Shown here one piece after another: positions 17,149 through 25,456 of a stretch of DNA of 25,456 nt. The notes under the pieces were generated by a model. That model did no database searches and was not told the origin of the DNA. It worked only from the letters and a program-made list of their open reading frames with translations. The position numbers and the translations under genes were made by a program. Source of the DNA: Chara braunii. Lineage: Eukaryota > Streptophyta > Charophyceae > Charales > Characeae. The first letter of the stretch is position 1. Each line of letters starts with the position of its first letter. The DNA lies in assembly GCA_003427395.1 (NCBI GenBank), contig BFEA01000201.1:2063133-2088588 (forward strand), given 5' to 3'.

Positions 17149-18499
17149 GTGCGTGCTGAGCATTTGAATAACAACAACAACACACGATGTTGAGCATTTG
17201 AGTAACAACAACAACATGCGATGTTAGGGATTGCATCAGTGCTTTGGACTGGATAATCTGCCATCAGTCACCAACTGACAGCCAATGGATAAGGTTGTTC
17301 TTTGCAGATTGCCAAAATTTCTGGGGTGCTTGCATGGGCACCGTGTGTTGAGGGTCTGGGGGATGAAAAGGGGGAAATTTGATGCTCATGCGTGTTTTTG
17401 CCCCGATCAAGCATACGGGAAGATGGGGACAAGATGAAGACATTGCGATGATGATGATGTTGATGATGATGTATGGTCGATGATGATGTTGACAATCATA
17501 ATGAAGAGGCAGTTGGAAAACTGATGACTAGTTGTGGACTGAAGGACATGTACTGCTCCGCTGTGGGGGGTATTGTCAGAATGCTGAGGGTGCTTTTTTG
17601 TGGGTCACATTCCAACAGAGAAATTTGTTATGCTAGGAAATGGGATGGTTGGAAAACATTTCCTTTTGACACTGTGGGAGTGTGTATTGTATTGCCGTGC
17701 ACCTTTTTGTGAAGTCAAAAGGCCTGCGGACCCCAGCGTCCAGGAAACGTAGTGCCGAAGGTTGTTTTGCAGGCTGAGGGCAGCAAGACTGCTGGGTTGG
17801 TGGGAAGGGAGGCAGTGCCCACCGGCGGTTTGCATCTCTATTGTTGTATAGCCAGGTGCTCTGTTTGTTCATGCTCCGGTCACACTCTGCTTAGATAAGT
17901 TCTGGATGTCTGACGACATTGTTCCTTTGTGATGTTAAATAATTACCAGAGGTACAAAATTGCATTCATACTGGGTATGGACTGTCTGAGTTTGTGGCAA
18001 TGCCTTTCGGTAGGTTCAGGATCAATCTGGAGAATTCCTGACCCCAGCCTCTCTAGACCAATCTGAAGTGGTCCGGATGAGGTAGCAGCCACTGTCACTT
18101 AGTCTGGCTGGATGTCTGCCACAGTGTTTCTGGAGTTGTGCCAAGGGAGGCAACGCAGAACCAGCATTAGTCAGCATAGCTTGGTGCACACTTTGATTGG
18201 CTGAGTGGTGCTGGGGGCAGGGGGAAATGAGCAGAGTACACTTGTGAAGGTTAGTAGTAGGATGAGGAGAAAGGGGTTATTTCTTCATCAAAAGGCCAAT
18301 TTGTGAATTTTTGTTCATGTTTGACCATTGTGGTCTCTTCTCACTGCTTTGTTGATGAATCAATGCTGATTCATGAGAGGCAATGTACTTGCGACTTTTT
18401 CGTCTTCACCTTATCGTTGTGGTTTTGGTCAAACTGATGGTCTTCATGGTAGTATTGCATTGCGGCCTATGATAGTCTTTGTTGTATTGTGGCCTATTG

Positions 18500-18596
<97 letters not shown>

Positions 18597-18841
18597 CCCC
18601 CTCCTCTCCTTCCCCGCCCACTTCCTCTCTTTATTCCGGTCTCCTCTTCTCTTTGTGCTCTGCTGGTCTCCTCCTGTTGCTGTGCTTTGTAACCCGGGTA
18701 TTGTGCAGACTCTGGCATCAGTGGCTGATGAACTCTGGCTGTCTGTGACTCTTGTTGGGCTTGTGTGTCCGGGGAGGGAGGGAGGTCCTTGCCTGCGGGT
18801 TTTATGCTGTCTGTGGGTGGTGTTGTCTCCTGATTTTGCAG
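17149..18841 (+). other. CAND1 intron, mostly unique, with trinucleotide and CT/C repeats
   Basis: A 1,693-bp GT-AG intron. 17155-17224 holds a short tandem duplication (gagcatttgartaacaacaacaaca ... cgatgtt, quoted in part). 17440-17490 is rich in GATGAT. 18502-18595 is a (CT)n then C-run tract. The open frame at 17473-17712 (+) has ordinary composition, but no family or splice pair was recognised. Confidence 0.8.
18502..18595 (+). repeat. (CT)n followed by a ~41-base C run
   Basis: About 26 CT units run directly into a homopolymer of about 41 C with no interruption. The reported length is unlikely to be exact. It lies about 250 bp upstream of the exon at 18842. Confidence 0.95.
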
Positions 18842-18926
18842 CCCCCTTTGTCTCCTTCAGCAAGATGTTCCCAAAGTAGTACGCTCACTGAACAGACAAC
18901 TCAGAGAAAAATCCGTCAAGTCGAAG
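18842..18926 (+). CDS. CAND1: CAND1 exon (residues ~414-442)
   Basis: 85 nt: one base completes Ser (AG+C), then 28 codons ending in phase 0. It encodes PLCLLQQDVPKVVRSLNRQL, then REKSVKSK. The plant version is PKWLLKQEVSKIVKSINRQL then REKSVKTK, so the length is the same and the Trp of PKWLL is Cys here. The first 19 nt of the exon are pyrimidine-rich and end in cttcag, making a second possible acceptor at 18861. Only the upstream acceptor (gattttgcag/C) keeps the frame with the previous exon. The donor is tcgaag/gtacta. Confidence 0.92.
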
Positions 18927-19938
18927 GTACTACTGTACATTTTGCGTTTGTCACCCATTGGCTGATTACACCTCTGCTGTTTCCTGAGGTTCCCGAAAAC
19001 CATGGCTGACGTTGGCTGTATAAAATCAGACTGAGGATACATTCAGTTAACAATTGCCTGGTGAGGAATAATAAGGAACCGGCGGCTGCAATGCTCAGTT
19101 CGGTACGATGGGCTTGGTAGTGGTGGTGCCTTAGGTTATCTTAAGCTGTCCTGACATGAAAAGCGAAGAATACTAACTACGGTTTTGAGTGTTATAAAAT
19201 GTACTAGCAAGCTGTGCGAACCTCAGTTCTATGTGTGGCTTTATAGAAGTGCCGGGCAGCTACTCTTCTCTGAATGGGTTCATCGTTCTCTTTTTTTTTG
19301 CCTTTTTCTTTTTGATCCGAAGCCCTGCTCTTTCTGATAGAATGTTTTATGTGCATGTATTGGGGTCTCATTGCTGCTAAAGTTGTTCCTTGCACAGGAA
19401 GATGAATGAGCTTTTTGTGTATGTGGTTTTTGAAGTTCGGACCTTAACGACCACTGCTCCCCATGTGACTAAGATGTGTGACGGTATCGGTTCGAAAGAA
19501 CCACTTGTGCCCATCCCTGGCTCTGCTGGCCACCAAAGAAATTTTGAGTGTCATCACTCGGAACTTCGGAAGTGCTTTTTTTTTTCTTTTTTTTTTTTTC
19601 CTTTCTAGATTTGTGTGTACTTAAGATATTTTTTGAGTCTCTACAGGTGGGAGATTTTCTGTTCTGAACGAACCATAGACAATATCATCAGCGTAGAGTA
19701 GTCGTCTTCATGTTAGAAAATGGATTGGGAGTTTAAATCTCCCGAATTTAATATTTCTGGTTGGTTGTTTAATGGTATGACTGGATGGTATATGATATGT
19801 ACCTGCTTGGTGATCTAACGGTACGCAGTGCTACCACACGTGTAAATGATGTAATTTGATAAACAGATTGAGAGTTCAAATCCTTTTGGATACAGTAATG
19901 CTGACATTGCTAAGGGCTAATCAGATTTTTCCTGAGTG

Positions 19939-20046
19939 GGGATCTGGGCCGCCCGGGTGACCGGCAGGGCCCTGGGGGAGGTCCCCGGCGGCCTGGCCGG
20001 GCAGGGCACCCGGTTGGGGGCCGGCCCCCCCCAGCTCACTCAGCTG
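19939..20046 (+). repeat. GC-rich dispersed repeat, copy c
   Basis: Very GC-rich block (gggccgcccgggtgaccggc, then ggcctggccgggcagggcac, then ggccggccccccccagctc). It resembles 22960-23055 and, in reverse orientation (ctgagtg-ggga...ccgcccgg), 21133-21225. Confidence 0.6.
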
Positions 20047-20080
20047 TTGGGGGATTTCAGATGCCCTTTCGGAACCCCTT

Positions 20081-20129
<49 letters not shown>
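20081..20129 (+). repeat. (TG)n(GA)n compound microsatellite
   Basis: About 7 TG units are followed by about 17 GA units, in the same order as the three compound runs at 8501-9033. It begins about 35 bp after the GC-rich repeat. Confidence 0.95.
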
Positions 20130-20130
<1 letters not shown>

Positions 20131-20319
20131 GTTCGAATCATACGTGCGGCGCATCTCATGCGCGGGGGTGCCGGACGCGCATGCACGCACACACAAGTGA
20201 TGGGGCGCATTAAAAAAGTAGAGAAATAAAAACGTCCTAGTTTTGTCCAGCCTCTTTTTCGGAATGATCCCTACAGCATATTAGCTAGGACCCGACGTCC
20301 TGCAGAGATACACTTCAAA

Positions 20320-20695
20320 CTTGTACTCCGTGAGGGTGGGCAGAGAATATGTAGTCTGGATTCAAATTCAGGTCTGTGCATCTAGGTTATGGGTCACTAT
20401 TTCTCTGTTTTCTCGCTTTTCTTTTCTTTTCTCGTTTTTCTTTTCTTAGTAATACGTGCCGTGGCTTTAAGGGCCTCTACTCACCAAATGCACAAGACAA
20501 AACATATGGTGGCGTATTATTCCACGTTCTGCAGAAGATTCATTCTAATTTTGCACATTTCATGAGTAGTGCAGCCAAGGCCTAAGAGTCACGTGCAGAG
20601 ACCAACAGGCCCTAGCGACGTGAGCAACCCATAACTGCTGAAACACAGACCTGAATTCGAATCTTGAGTATATATTCCCCAGCTCGTGCTCTACT
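20320..20695. mobile_element. Foldback element with ~45-75 bp inverted arms
   Basis: The left arm (strongest part 20356-20397: ggattcaaattcaggtctgt ... ggttatgggtcac) is the reverse complement, with few mismatches, of the right arm (20620-20667: gtgagcaacccataac ... acagacctgaattcgaatct). Weaker pairing extends outward to about 20320 and 20695. The ~220-bp interior contains gaagattcattctaattttg, a unit of the repeat array at 2185-3090. This suggests a non-autonomous mobile element. No coding capacity was seen. Confidence 0.55.
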
Positions 20696-20798
20696 TCATA
20701 TTCACTGCCTGCCTCGATTTTGGTCGGGGGGTCTGCGCTACATGGCTGCGAGGACCCTTCAGATAGCCTGCATGGGCTGTCTGAGCCATGTTAAGGGG

Positions 20799-20801
<3 letters not shown>

Positions 20802-20863
<62 letters not shown>
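20802..20863 (+). repeat. (CT)n microsatellite
   Basis: About 31 CT units on the sense strand, following ttaaggggatc. Confidence 0.97.
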
Positions 20864-20868
<5 letters not shown>

Positions 20869-20940
20869 CCCCCCTTGTATACACACACCCCTTATAAAAG
20901 AAAAGAAAAAGAAAAAAGCGCATCTGCGCCACATCACAGA

Positions 20941-21008
20941 CACCCCCCCCAACCCCNGCACCCCCNCCCNNACCAACCCCCCCNCCCCCNCCCCCCCNAA
21001 NCAAAATN
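20941..21008. other. C-rich low-complexity stretch with unresolved bases
   Basis: Nine N positions (20957, 20966, 20970, 20971, 20984, 20990, 20998, 21001, 21008) lie in a mostly poly-C stretch. The sequence here should not be trusted base by base. Confidence 0.95.
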
Positions 21009-21132
21009 TTATTGCAGATTCGGGGTCCTCTCACTGAGCGCAGAACGACCCTGGTTTCAGATTCTCTTCTTTTCTTCTTCCTTTTTTTCGCTTCTGCGCT
21101 CTGATTCACAGTGTGACAATATATATATATAT

Positions 21133-21225
21133 TTCTGGGCGACTGGGCGTTTTTTCGATCCTCCCGGTTTACCCGGGCGGCCCCCTCGGGCCCAACCGGC
21201 CGGGCAGGCCGGGCGGCGTCCTCAC
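21133..21225 (-). repeat. GC-rich dispersed repeat, copy d
   Basis: It starts tttctgggcgactgggcg and continues through acccgggcggccccctcggg and ggccgggcaggccgggcggc to cctcactcag. Its reverse complement resembles the start of copy c (ctgagtg..., ccgcccgg), and its forward start resembles tttctgggcgcccgggcacc at 22960. Confidence 0.55.
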
Positions 21226-22517
21226 TCAGTATTTTTCGTTTTTTTTATTCGATAAAATTTTCTAAAAGCTGTTAAAGGGGGAAAAAAAGAAAAAGAAAGA
21301 AACGGGTGAACGTGGCTGCTCAGGTCTGCAGTTGGCTGCTCAGGTCCAACTGCGGCCAGTCAGGACACACCCAATAAAATAATTTGAAGGTTGAATTCTC
21401 AGTCAGGGTCATCATAGCGGACACCCATGGCTTGATTACCATGCCTATCGGGGTTGATAACTTGATAGTAAGTTGATACCCTCGATTTCACAATACTTCA
21501 GGCGGCTTAAACTCTCAACATACCTGTCATAACAGAAGCTCGATAAGCAATAATCATGACATTAAAAAAAATTACAATAACTTCCGTAATAATCTTGAAC
21601 GACCTGGGGCCAGGCACTCGTGGATATATCTCAAGACTGCTGCCCTTCCAAAAAGGAAAAAAACTAGGAAAATATTTTTTAATGCGGTGACCTGAAAGGC
21701 TGGAAGCTGTTAGGTATGGTGGTCCAAGATCGGGAAAGCTGACAGGTTGGATGAGGTGCTTCAGGGCGCAGAGGTGTTCTGGCCTACCTGCAGACATGTC
21801 GATGTGTGTCTTGCCTGGTTTTGCCCATGCTGCATGACCATTTTGCTATGGAATGTCCTCCTCTGTACAGCAACGGCTTGATTGGTTATGCGACTTACGA
21901 CTCCAGAAAAGGAGAAGGGAATAAGTGATATGCTTCAGCTCTCTGTTCCGCATGACTTTTCATTGAATGTGTTGTTTCGTGTAACCTTTGCAGCATAAGT
22001 ACCAGTGTGCATACTTCTTTGTTGGTAATGATTGCTTAAGGTGGTTCACCCATTGCGCTGGTTGGGTACTTCGATGGTTGTAACCACTTGATGGACTTTT
22101 GTTTGTGTGTAGTCCTTTGCATTTAAATCACCATTGGTGCTGCATTTTTAAAATTTTATTTCTTTAATTTAACTGTCAAAGCTCTCTTTAGCCTGACCAG
22201 GGAATTCCAAACAGTTGTTGGGTTGGCCCAGACAGGACTTCACCCGTGCAATCCCAGGCCGAACTGACGCATGAGACGCCTCCCAGCCCGTGTCGTTTGC
22301 TAGGCTTGAGCTGACTGATGACCGCTGCGAGTTCAATGGGCTGTGGCTTTTTTTTTTTCTTTTCTTAATTCCTGTAAGCGTGGTCGTATAGTCTCCAGCC
22401 ATATGGAAAAGACCACCCACACTGTGCGCCTCGTTGGGGGTGGTGTGCTTTGGTGAGTTTGTTTTTGGTCATCTGACGGTGGCTTCCTCTTCTTCTCGTT
22501 GTTTGCGTGCGCTGCAG

Positions 22518-22619
22518 ATCGGAGTGTTCTGGGTACTCAAGGAGCTTGTATCTGTTCTTCCGCATAGTCTTGCCGACCATGTGCCCTCTCTTGTCCCCGG
22601 GATTGAGAGGGTTCTAAAT
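22518..22619 (+). CDS. CAND1: CAND1 exon (residues ~443-476)
   Basis: 102 nt, 34 codons, phase 0 on both sides. It encodes IGVFWVLKELVSVLPHSLAD followed by HVPSLVPGIERVLN. The plant counterpart is VGAFSVLRELVVVLPDCLAD and HIGSLVPGIERALN. The acceptor is tgcgctgcag/ATC and the donor ctaaat/gtaagc. A G-rich run (about 22659-22674) follows 40-55 bp into the intron. The preceding intron (3.6 kb) is the longest complete one in the window. Confidence 0.97.
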
Positions 22620-22954
22620 GTAAGCTCTGGTCTATTAAAAAAAAATGTGTGCTAAGCGGGGAGGGGGGGGGGGAGAGAACAAACAAAAAACAATCTGGCT
22701 TTTGGGAGGATAAAGAGCAGCACTTCATTCCTGCAACATGTTTGTGCAACCCACTTCCCAGCTCCCCTCTTTTGTTTCCCATTCTGGTTATCCGTTTCGG
22801 AATCGTGAAAATTCAAAATTGTTGATAAAATAGGGAATATCTATTTCAATAATTCAATTATCATTTTTTGAATTTTTTCCCCATGCTGCCCAAAGTGTCT
22901 GGGCTCATTTGACTGCGTAGGGGGGCGGGAGGGGTATCAGGGCTAGCTGCTAGG

Positions 22955-23460
22955 CTGTTTTTCTGGGCGCCCGGGCACCCAACTTATGCCCGGGTACACC
23001 GCTCGGGGGCCTGGCTGGGCAGGACCCCCAGGCAGGGTTCCGGGCAGCCCCAGCTCCAAAAGACAAAAAAGAGAAAGAAAAACATTCCAGAAAAAAACAT
23101 ATGTTGTGGAGAATTGCAATACAAACGACTTTTGGCTGAGGGTCACATCATAATTCGACACAGAATTGGAGATAAAAAAGAAAGTAACAGAATATCACTA
23201 AGGCACCCCCCTTTAAACCACTTTAGCCCCTTTAAAACCAATTTATACCCCCCTTCACCCGCCTGACAGCCGACTCTGAAAAAAAAGAAACGAGCCCAAA
23301 TTTGGGGTCCTGTGGGAAAGTGCAGAAAAGAAACTTTTTTTTTTCAGTTCTTTTTTTCTTTTCACGCCAGGAGGGGATCATGTGCGTCAGAACCCCCCGG
23401 GTGTCACGGCCGGGTGCCCAGCCGGGCTATTGGCTGGGCGTGACACTCTTCCTAGGGTAG
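22955..23460. repeat. Composite GC-rich repeat, copy b (two parts in opposite orientation)
   Basis: 22955-23055 is a GC-rich block (ctgggcgcccgggcacccaa ... ggctgggcaggacccccagg). 23125-23245 (gacttttggc...agggtcac ... ggcacccccctttaaacc ... ccctttaaaacc) is the reverse complement of the matching part of copy a. 23390-23457 (cccgggtg ... gcccagccgggc ... ggcgtgacactcttcctagg) is in the same orientation as copy a's head. The pieces therefore point in different directions, indicating nested insertions or an internal inversion. Confidence 0.65.
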
Positions 23461-23833
23461 CTGCCTATTTATGGGCATGTGGTATGTGATGCTATGCTAT
23501 CTATGATCCTTGCTTTAAGCTCAATTTTATGTGGGTGGTATACTTCTGCCCTTTCACACTTCGACTCTGGTGCAATGTGTTGTGTGTTTGTCCCCTTTCA
23601 CACACTTCTGCACTGTTTTTCTAGTGTATCTGTGACGTTCCACTCTATGCTCTTCCACAATCACTTCCCTTAAATCTGCACCCTTTCACTTTGTGTCCCT
23701 TCCGTTTGTGCCCTCTCACTCTGCGCCCCTGCCAGGATTCCATAGTGTTTGGTGTATATGGTTCTTTCCTTTCGTTTATAGCTTAGTAGGTTGTGCAGCA
23801 ATGTCTTCTGCAATGATGGAAACAAAGGATCGG

Positions 23834-23917
23834 TATTTACTATTTACTATTTAGTATTTACTATTTAGAATTTACTATTTAGTATTTTCTATTTAGTATT
23901 TAGTATTTACTATTTAA
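23834..23917 (+). repeat. Heptanucleotide array (TATTTAC/TATTTAG), 12 units
   Basis: Twelve consecutive 7-bp units starting at 23834: six end AG or match TTTAG, five end AC or TC, one is TATTTAA. Read as TTTAGTA it shares TTTAG and the 7-bp period with the plant telomere unit TTTAGGG but lacks GGG throughout. Confidence 0.9.
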
Positions 23918-24648
23918 CATTAACATGTAATATTTATACACTTTCACGGTACGGGATCCTGTAGGATGTGCATGTTTGGCTTGCCTTCGGTTGCTTAATT
24001 AATCATTGGGAGAATAAAGGAGCATTCATGAAGGTCCTGATTGTGCCTTTTTGTAACCAGTCCTGAGATTGTTGAGTGAACGCGATTCTCTCTGGAACTG
24101 AGTCGATTGTTCGAAGGGTCTGAAATTCTCCGAATGTGTACTGATATTCCAAACCAGTGCAGGATGTGGAATTAAGTTTGTTTCTTGCATGAAGACCTCT
24201 TACTATGTGAAATGTGTGCACTGGAATCATTAGTAAAATTTTAAGATTCGGTGTGGAAGCGTTCGCTTCTTGATGCATTCTGTTTAAGATTGGAGTGCGG
24301 ATAGTGCTAGTATGTTGATAGCGGTGCTCGATAATTGAAAGCCCTTATTTTCAGCCTTTTTGTCGATTCTTCCTCAGTCTTTTTTCGAAGTTTGCGTTGG
24401 TTTTGGAGGAGGAGCTTATGTGTACATAGCAGGAGGACCTTCTGTGCATGTATGCTGTGCGAGGGTTCGGTAATGCTTTTGGTTTGTGATTGTCCGTTGG
24501 TTTTGGCCCGCGACTCCTTGCTTTGCATTGTTGCCGCATAGGCTGATAACATCTTTTCCATGTACGATTATGTGGTGCTGCTGTTGTTGTTCGTTTTCTT
24601 TTCTTTTGTATCTTTGATTTAATTTTCCTCTTATGACTGCGGCTGCAG

Positions 24649-24747
24649 GATAAGACTTCAAACTCAAATTTGAAGATTGAAGCATTGGTGTTCGCTCGGA
24701 TGCTTATGGCTTCACACCATCCGGAAGTGTTTCATCCGCACATCAAG
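24649..24747 (+). CDS. CAND1: CAND1 exon (residues ~477-509), last in window
   Basis: 99 nt, 33 codons, phase 0 on both sides. It encodes DKTSNSNLKIEALVFARMLM followed by ASHHPEVFHPHIK. The plant protein has DKSSTSNLKIEALVFTKLVL and ASHAPPVFHPYIK. The acceptor is gcggctgcag/GAT and the donor atcaag/gtatga. The next coding exon (expected to continue with a segment like ALSSPVLAAVG) is not present in the remaining 709 bp, so the gene runs off the right edge. Confidence 0.97.
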
Positions 24748-25064
24748 GTATGAGCAGGATAACTAAAGGGCATACTTACTCTCTCATGACAACCGAACGA
24801 ACTGAATGTGGCGGCAATCGATGCTAGATGCATTGGCAATTTCGCACTGTAAATCCTTTCATGGGAGTTTTTCTTGTTGATACACTTTCCCGTCATGTGC
24901 TGGCCATCTGTCTCTGTGGGCCTCTTCTTTTTTCGTCCGTGGTCCCTCTTTCTTAGTATGATATGAATTTATGAAAAGAAATACTCGCCGAACCCCTTCT
25001 ATTCTGAAGGGCATCGTTTTGGTTCCTTTTGACTGACAAGTATAGAAATCACTAAGTGACATAA

Positions 25065-25174
25065 GGACCGGCCTGGATTGCAGGCCGGTCTCCACCGCGG
25101 ACGGCGCAGAAAATTCTCATCGGCCTGAGATCTGCGCTTTCCGCCGTGGTGATCGGCCTGCAATCCGGGCTGTT
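25065..25174. repeat. Imperfect palindrome with ~44-bp arms
   Basis: The left arm 25065-25109 (ggaccggcctggattgcagg ... ccaccgcggacggcgcag) and the right arm 25132-25174 (ctgcgctttccgccgtggtg ... cctgcaatccgggctgttc) are reverse complements at about 80% by eye. The spacer of about 22 nt is aaaattctcatcggcctgagat-like. The best-paired core is ggattgcaggcc / ggcctgcaatcc. Confidence 0.75.
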
Positions 25175-25329
25175 CGCAGGGAAAAGTATTGGTTGGTACC
25201 AGGTGGCCTCAAACAGCCCGCCCAGCCCTCGAACGCCTACCCAGCCCTCAAACGCCCGGCCGCCCACATTTTTTGTTGGTATTCCGTTCAATTCGTGGAA
25301 GGGTTTTGTGGGTGGCCGGTACTCGACGC

Positions 25330-25410
25330 GCCTACGGCTACTCCGTGCCTACTCCCATGCCTACTTCCGTCTACTCGCTACTCCCGCGCCTACTCCAGCC
25401 TACTCGATGT
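25330..25410 (+). repeat. CCTACTC-type minisatellite
   Basis: Repeated cctactcc-like units (gcctacggctactccgtgcc, then tactcccatgcctacttccg, then gcctactccagcctactcga) with variable spacing of about 9-12 bp. It could be read as Tyr/Pro/Ala repeats, but nothing supports translation. Confidence 0.7.
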
Positions 25411-25456
25411 ACTTAGTCCCGCCTGCACTCTCTCTCTCTCTCTCTCCTCCCCCCCC

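Larger units (their letters stand above)
18927..22517 (+). other. Longest complete CAND1 intron (3.6 kb), mosaic of repeats
   Basis: A 3,591-bp GT-AG intron. Contents in order: unique sequence with T-rich tracts (18930-19700), a weak tRNA-like B box (about 19870), GC-rich repeat (19939-20046), (TG)n(GA)n (20081-20129), an inverted-repeat foldback element (about 20320-20695), (CT)n (20802-20863), a C-rich region with unresolved bases (20941-21008), (AT)n (21118-21131), a second GC-rich repeat (21133-21225), then unique-looking sequence to 22517. No exon-like segment is supported. Confidence 0.8.
22620..24648 (+). other. CAND1 intron with composite GC-rich repeat and heptamer array
   Basis: A 2,029-bp GT-AG intron. 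It holds a G-run soon after the donor (22659-22674), the composite GC-rich repeat (22955-23460), C/T-rich unique sequence (23460-23830), a TATTTAC/G heptamer array (23834-23917) and unique sequence (23940-24648) without a supported gene. Confidence 0.8.
4308..24747 (+). other. CAND1: CAND1 gene, partial: eleven internal exons
   Basis: CAND1 is a HEAT-repeat solenoid that wraps unneddylated cullin-RBX1 and acts as an exchange factor for substrate receptors of SCF and other cullin-RING ubiquitin ligases (family knowledge). Seen here: eleven ORF segments, each with AG before and GT after, that join in compatible phases into one open frame of about 442 codons. The joined protein follows plant CAND1 in order from about residue 69 to 509. 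Intron lengths are 2044, 2354, 1251, 527, 1576, 1545, 2503, 1693, 3591 and 2029 bp. The first exon is entered with one base of a split codon, so at least one coding exon lies upstream; I could not find it in 1-4307. The last exon ends in phase 0 at a GT, so the gene continues past the window. No in-frame stop or frameshift was seen in the exons. Confidence 0.95.
24748..25456 (+). other. Start of the next CAND1 intron with palindrome and minisatellite
   Basis: It begins with the donor gtatga after the exon ending FHPHIK. 24760-25060 is unique-looking. 25065-25174 is a large imperfect palindrome. 25218-25260 has a doubled cccagccctc(g/a)aacgcc, 25330-25410 a CCTACTC-type minisatellite and 25427-25448 (CT)n running into C at the window edge. 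Confidence 0.8.

Noticed and set aside
19813-19890. A second tRNA-like element (tgatctaacggtacg ... gagttcaaatcc)
   Set aside because: The B box fits but the A box is poor and no stem structure is visible; too weak to call.
23834-23917. A functional telomere or telomere-fusion site
   Set aside because: No unit contains GGG, the array is short and it sits in the middle of an intact gene.
1-25456. A novel multi-gene defence or metabolic system
   Set aside because: Only one gene is supported. Everything else is intronic repeats or short unproven open frames.

Overview
This is a eukaryotic nuclear genomic window of the plant lineage. It contains one recognisable gene, on the + strand: eleven consecutive internal exons of CAND1 (cullin-associated and neddylation-dissociated protein 1, a HEAT-repeat regulator of cullin-RING ubiquitin ligases). 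The exons lie between 4308 and 24747. They total 1,327 bp (about 5% of the window) and encode about 442 residues, roughly residues 69-509 of the ~1,219-residue land-plant protein. That numbering comes from my memory of Arabidopsis CAND1, not from an alignment run. All splice phases agree across the ten junctions, all introns are GT-AG, and no frame is broken, so the gene looks intact. The start codon exon(s) and roughly the last 700 residues lie outside the window.

The protein is clearly plant-type (for example [39 protein letters not shown] and FHPHIK) but diverges from land plants in its N-terminal HEAT repeats. Together with very long repeat-rich introns (0.5-3.6 kb), this suggests a streptophyte alga with a large genome, such as a Chara-like charophyte. 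The species guess is weak; plant-lineage nuclear DNA is firm.

Layout. 1-4307 is upstream intron or flank made of repeats: a ~265-bp tandem repeat, a degenerate ~50-bp tandem repeat, TTAA-flanked inverted-repeat elements and a ~60-bp repeat array. 4308-24747 holds the CAND1 exons, separated by introns with tandem duplications, (GT)n(GA)n and (CT)n microsatellites, GC-rich dispersed repeats, a tRNA-like SINE head, small inverted-repeat elements and a few exon-like segments that do not belong to the CAND1 reading frame. 24748-25456 is the start of the next intron, with a strong imperfect palindrome and a CCTACTC-type minisatellite.

I found no prokaryotic-style operon, CRISPR array, viral gene or intact RNA gene, and no evidence for a new multi-gene system. 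The most interesting observations are: (1) a family of short elements with TTAA ends and TTAAACCACCAGTAC-type inverted termini, with two ~206-bp full-length copies 15.6 kb apart; (2) exon-like coding segments inside CAND1 introns (13264-13414, 13883-14042, 16728-16772), one of which is a 45-nt frame-preserving candidate cassette exon; (3) a competing 3' splice site in the 18842 exon that would give a premature stop; and (4) a foldback element whose core is shared with a repeat array 18 kb away.
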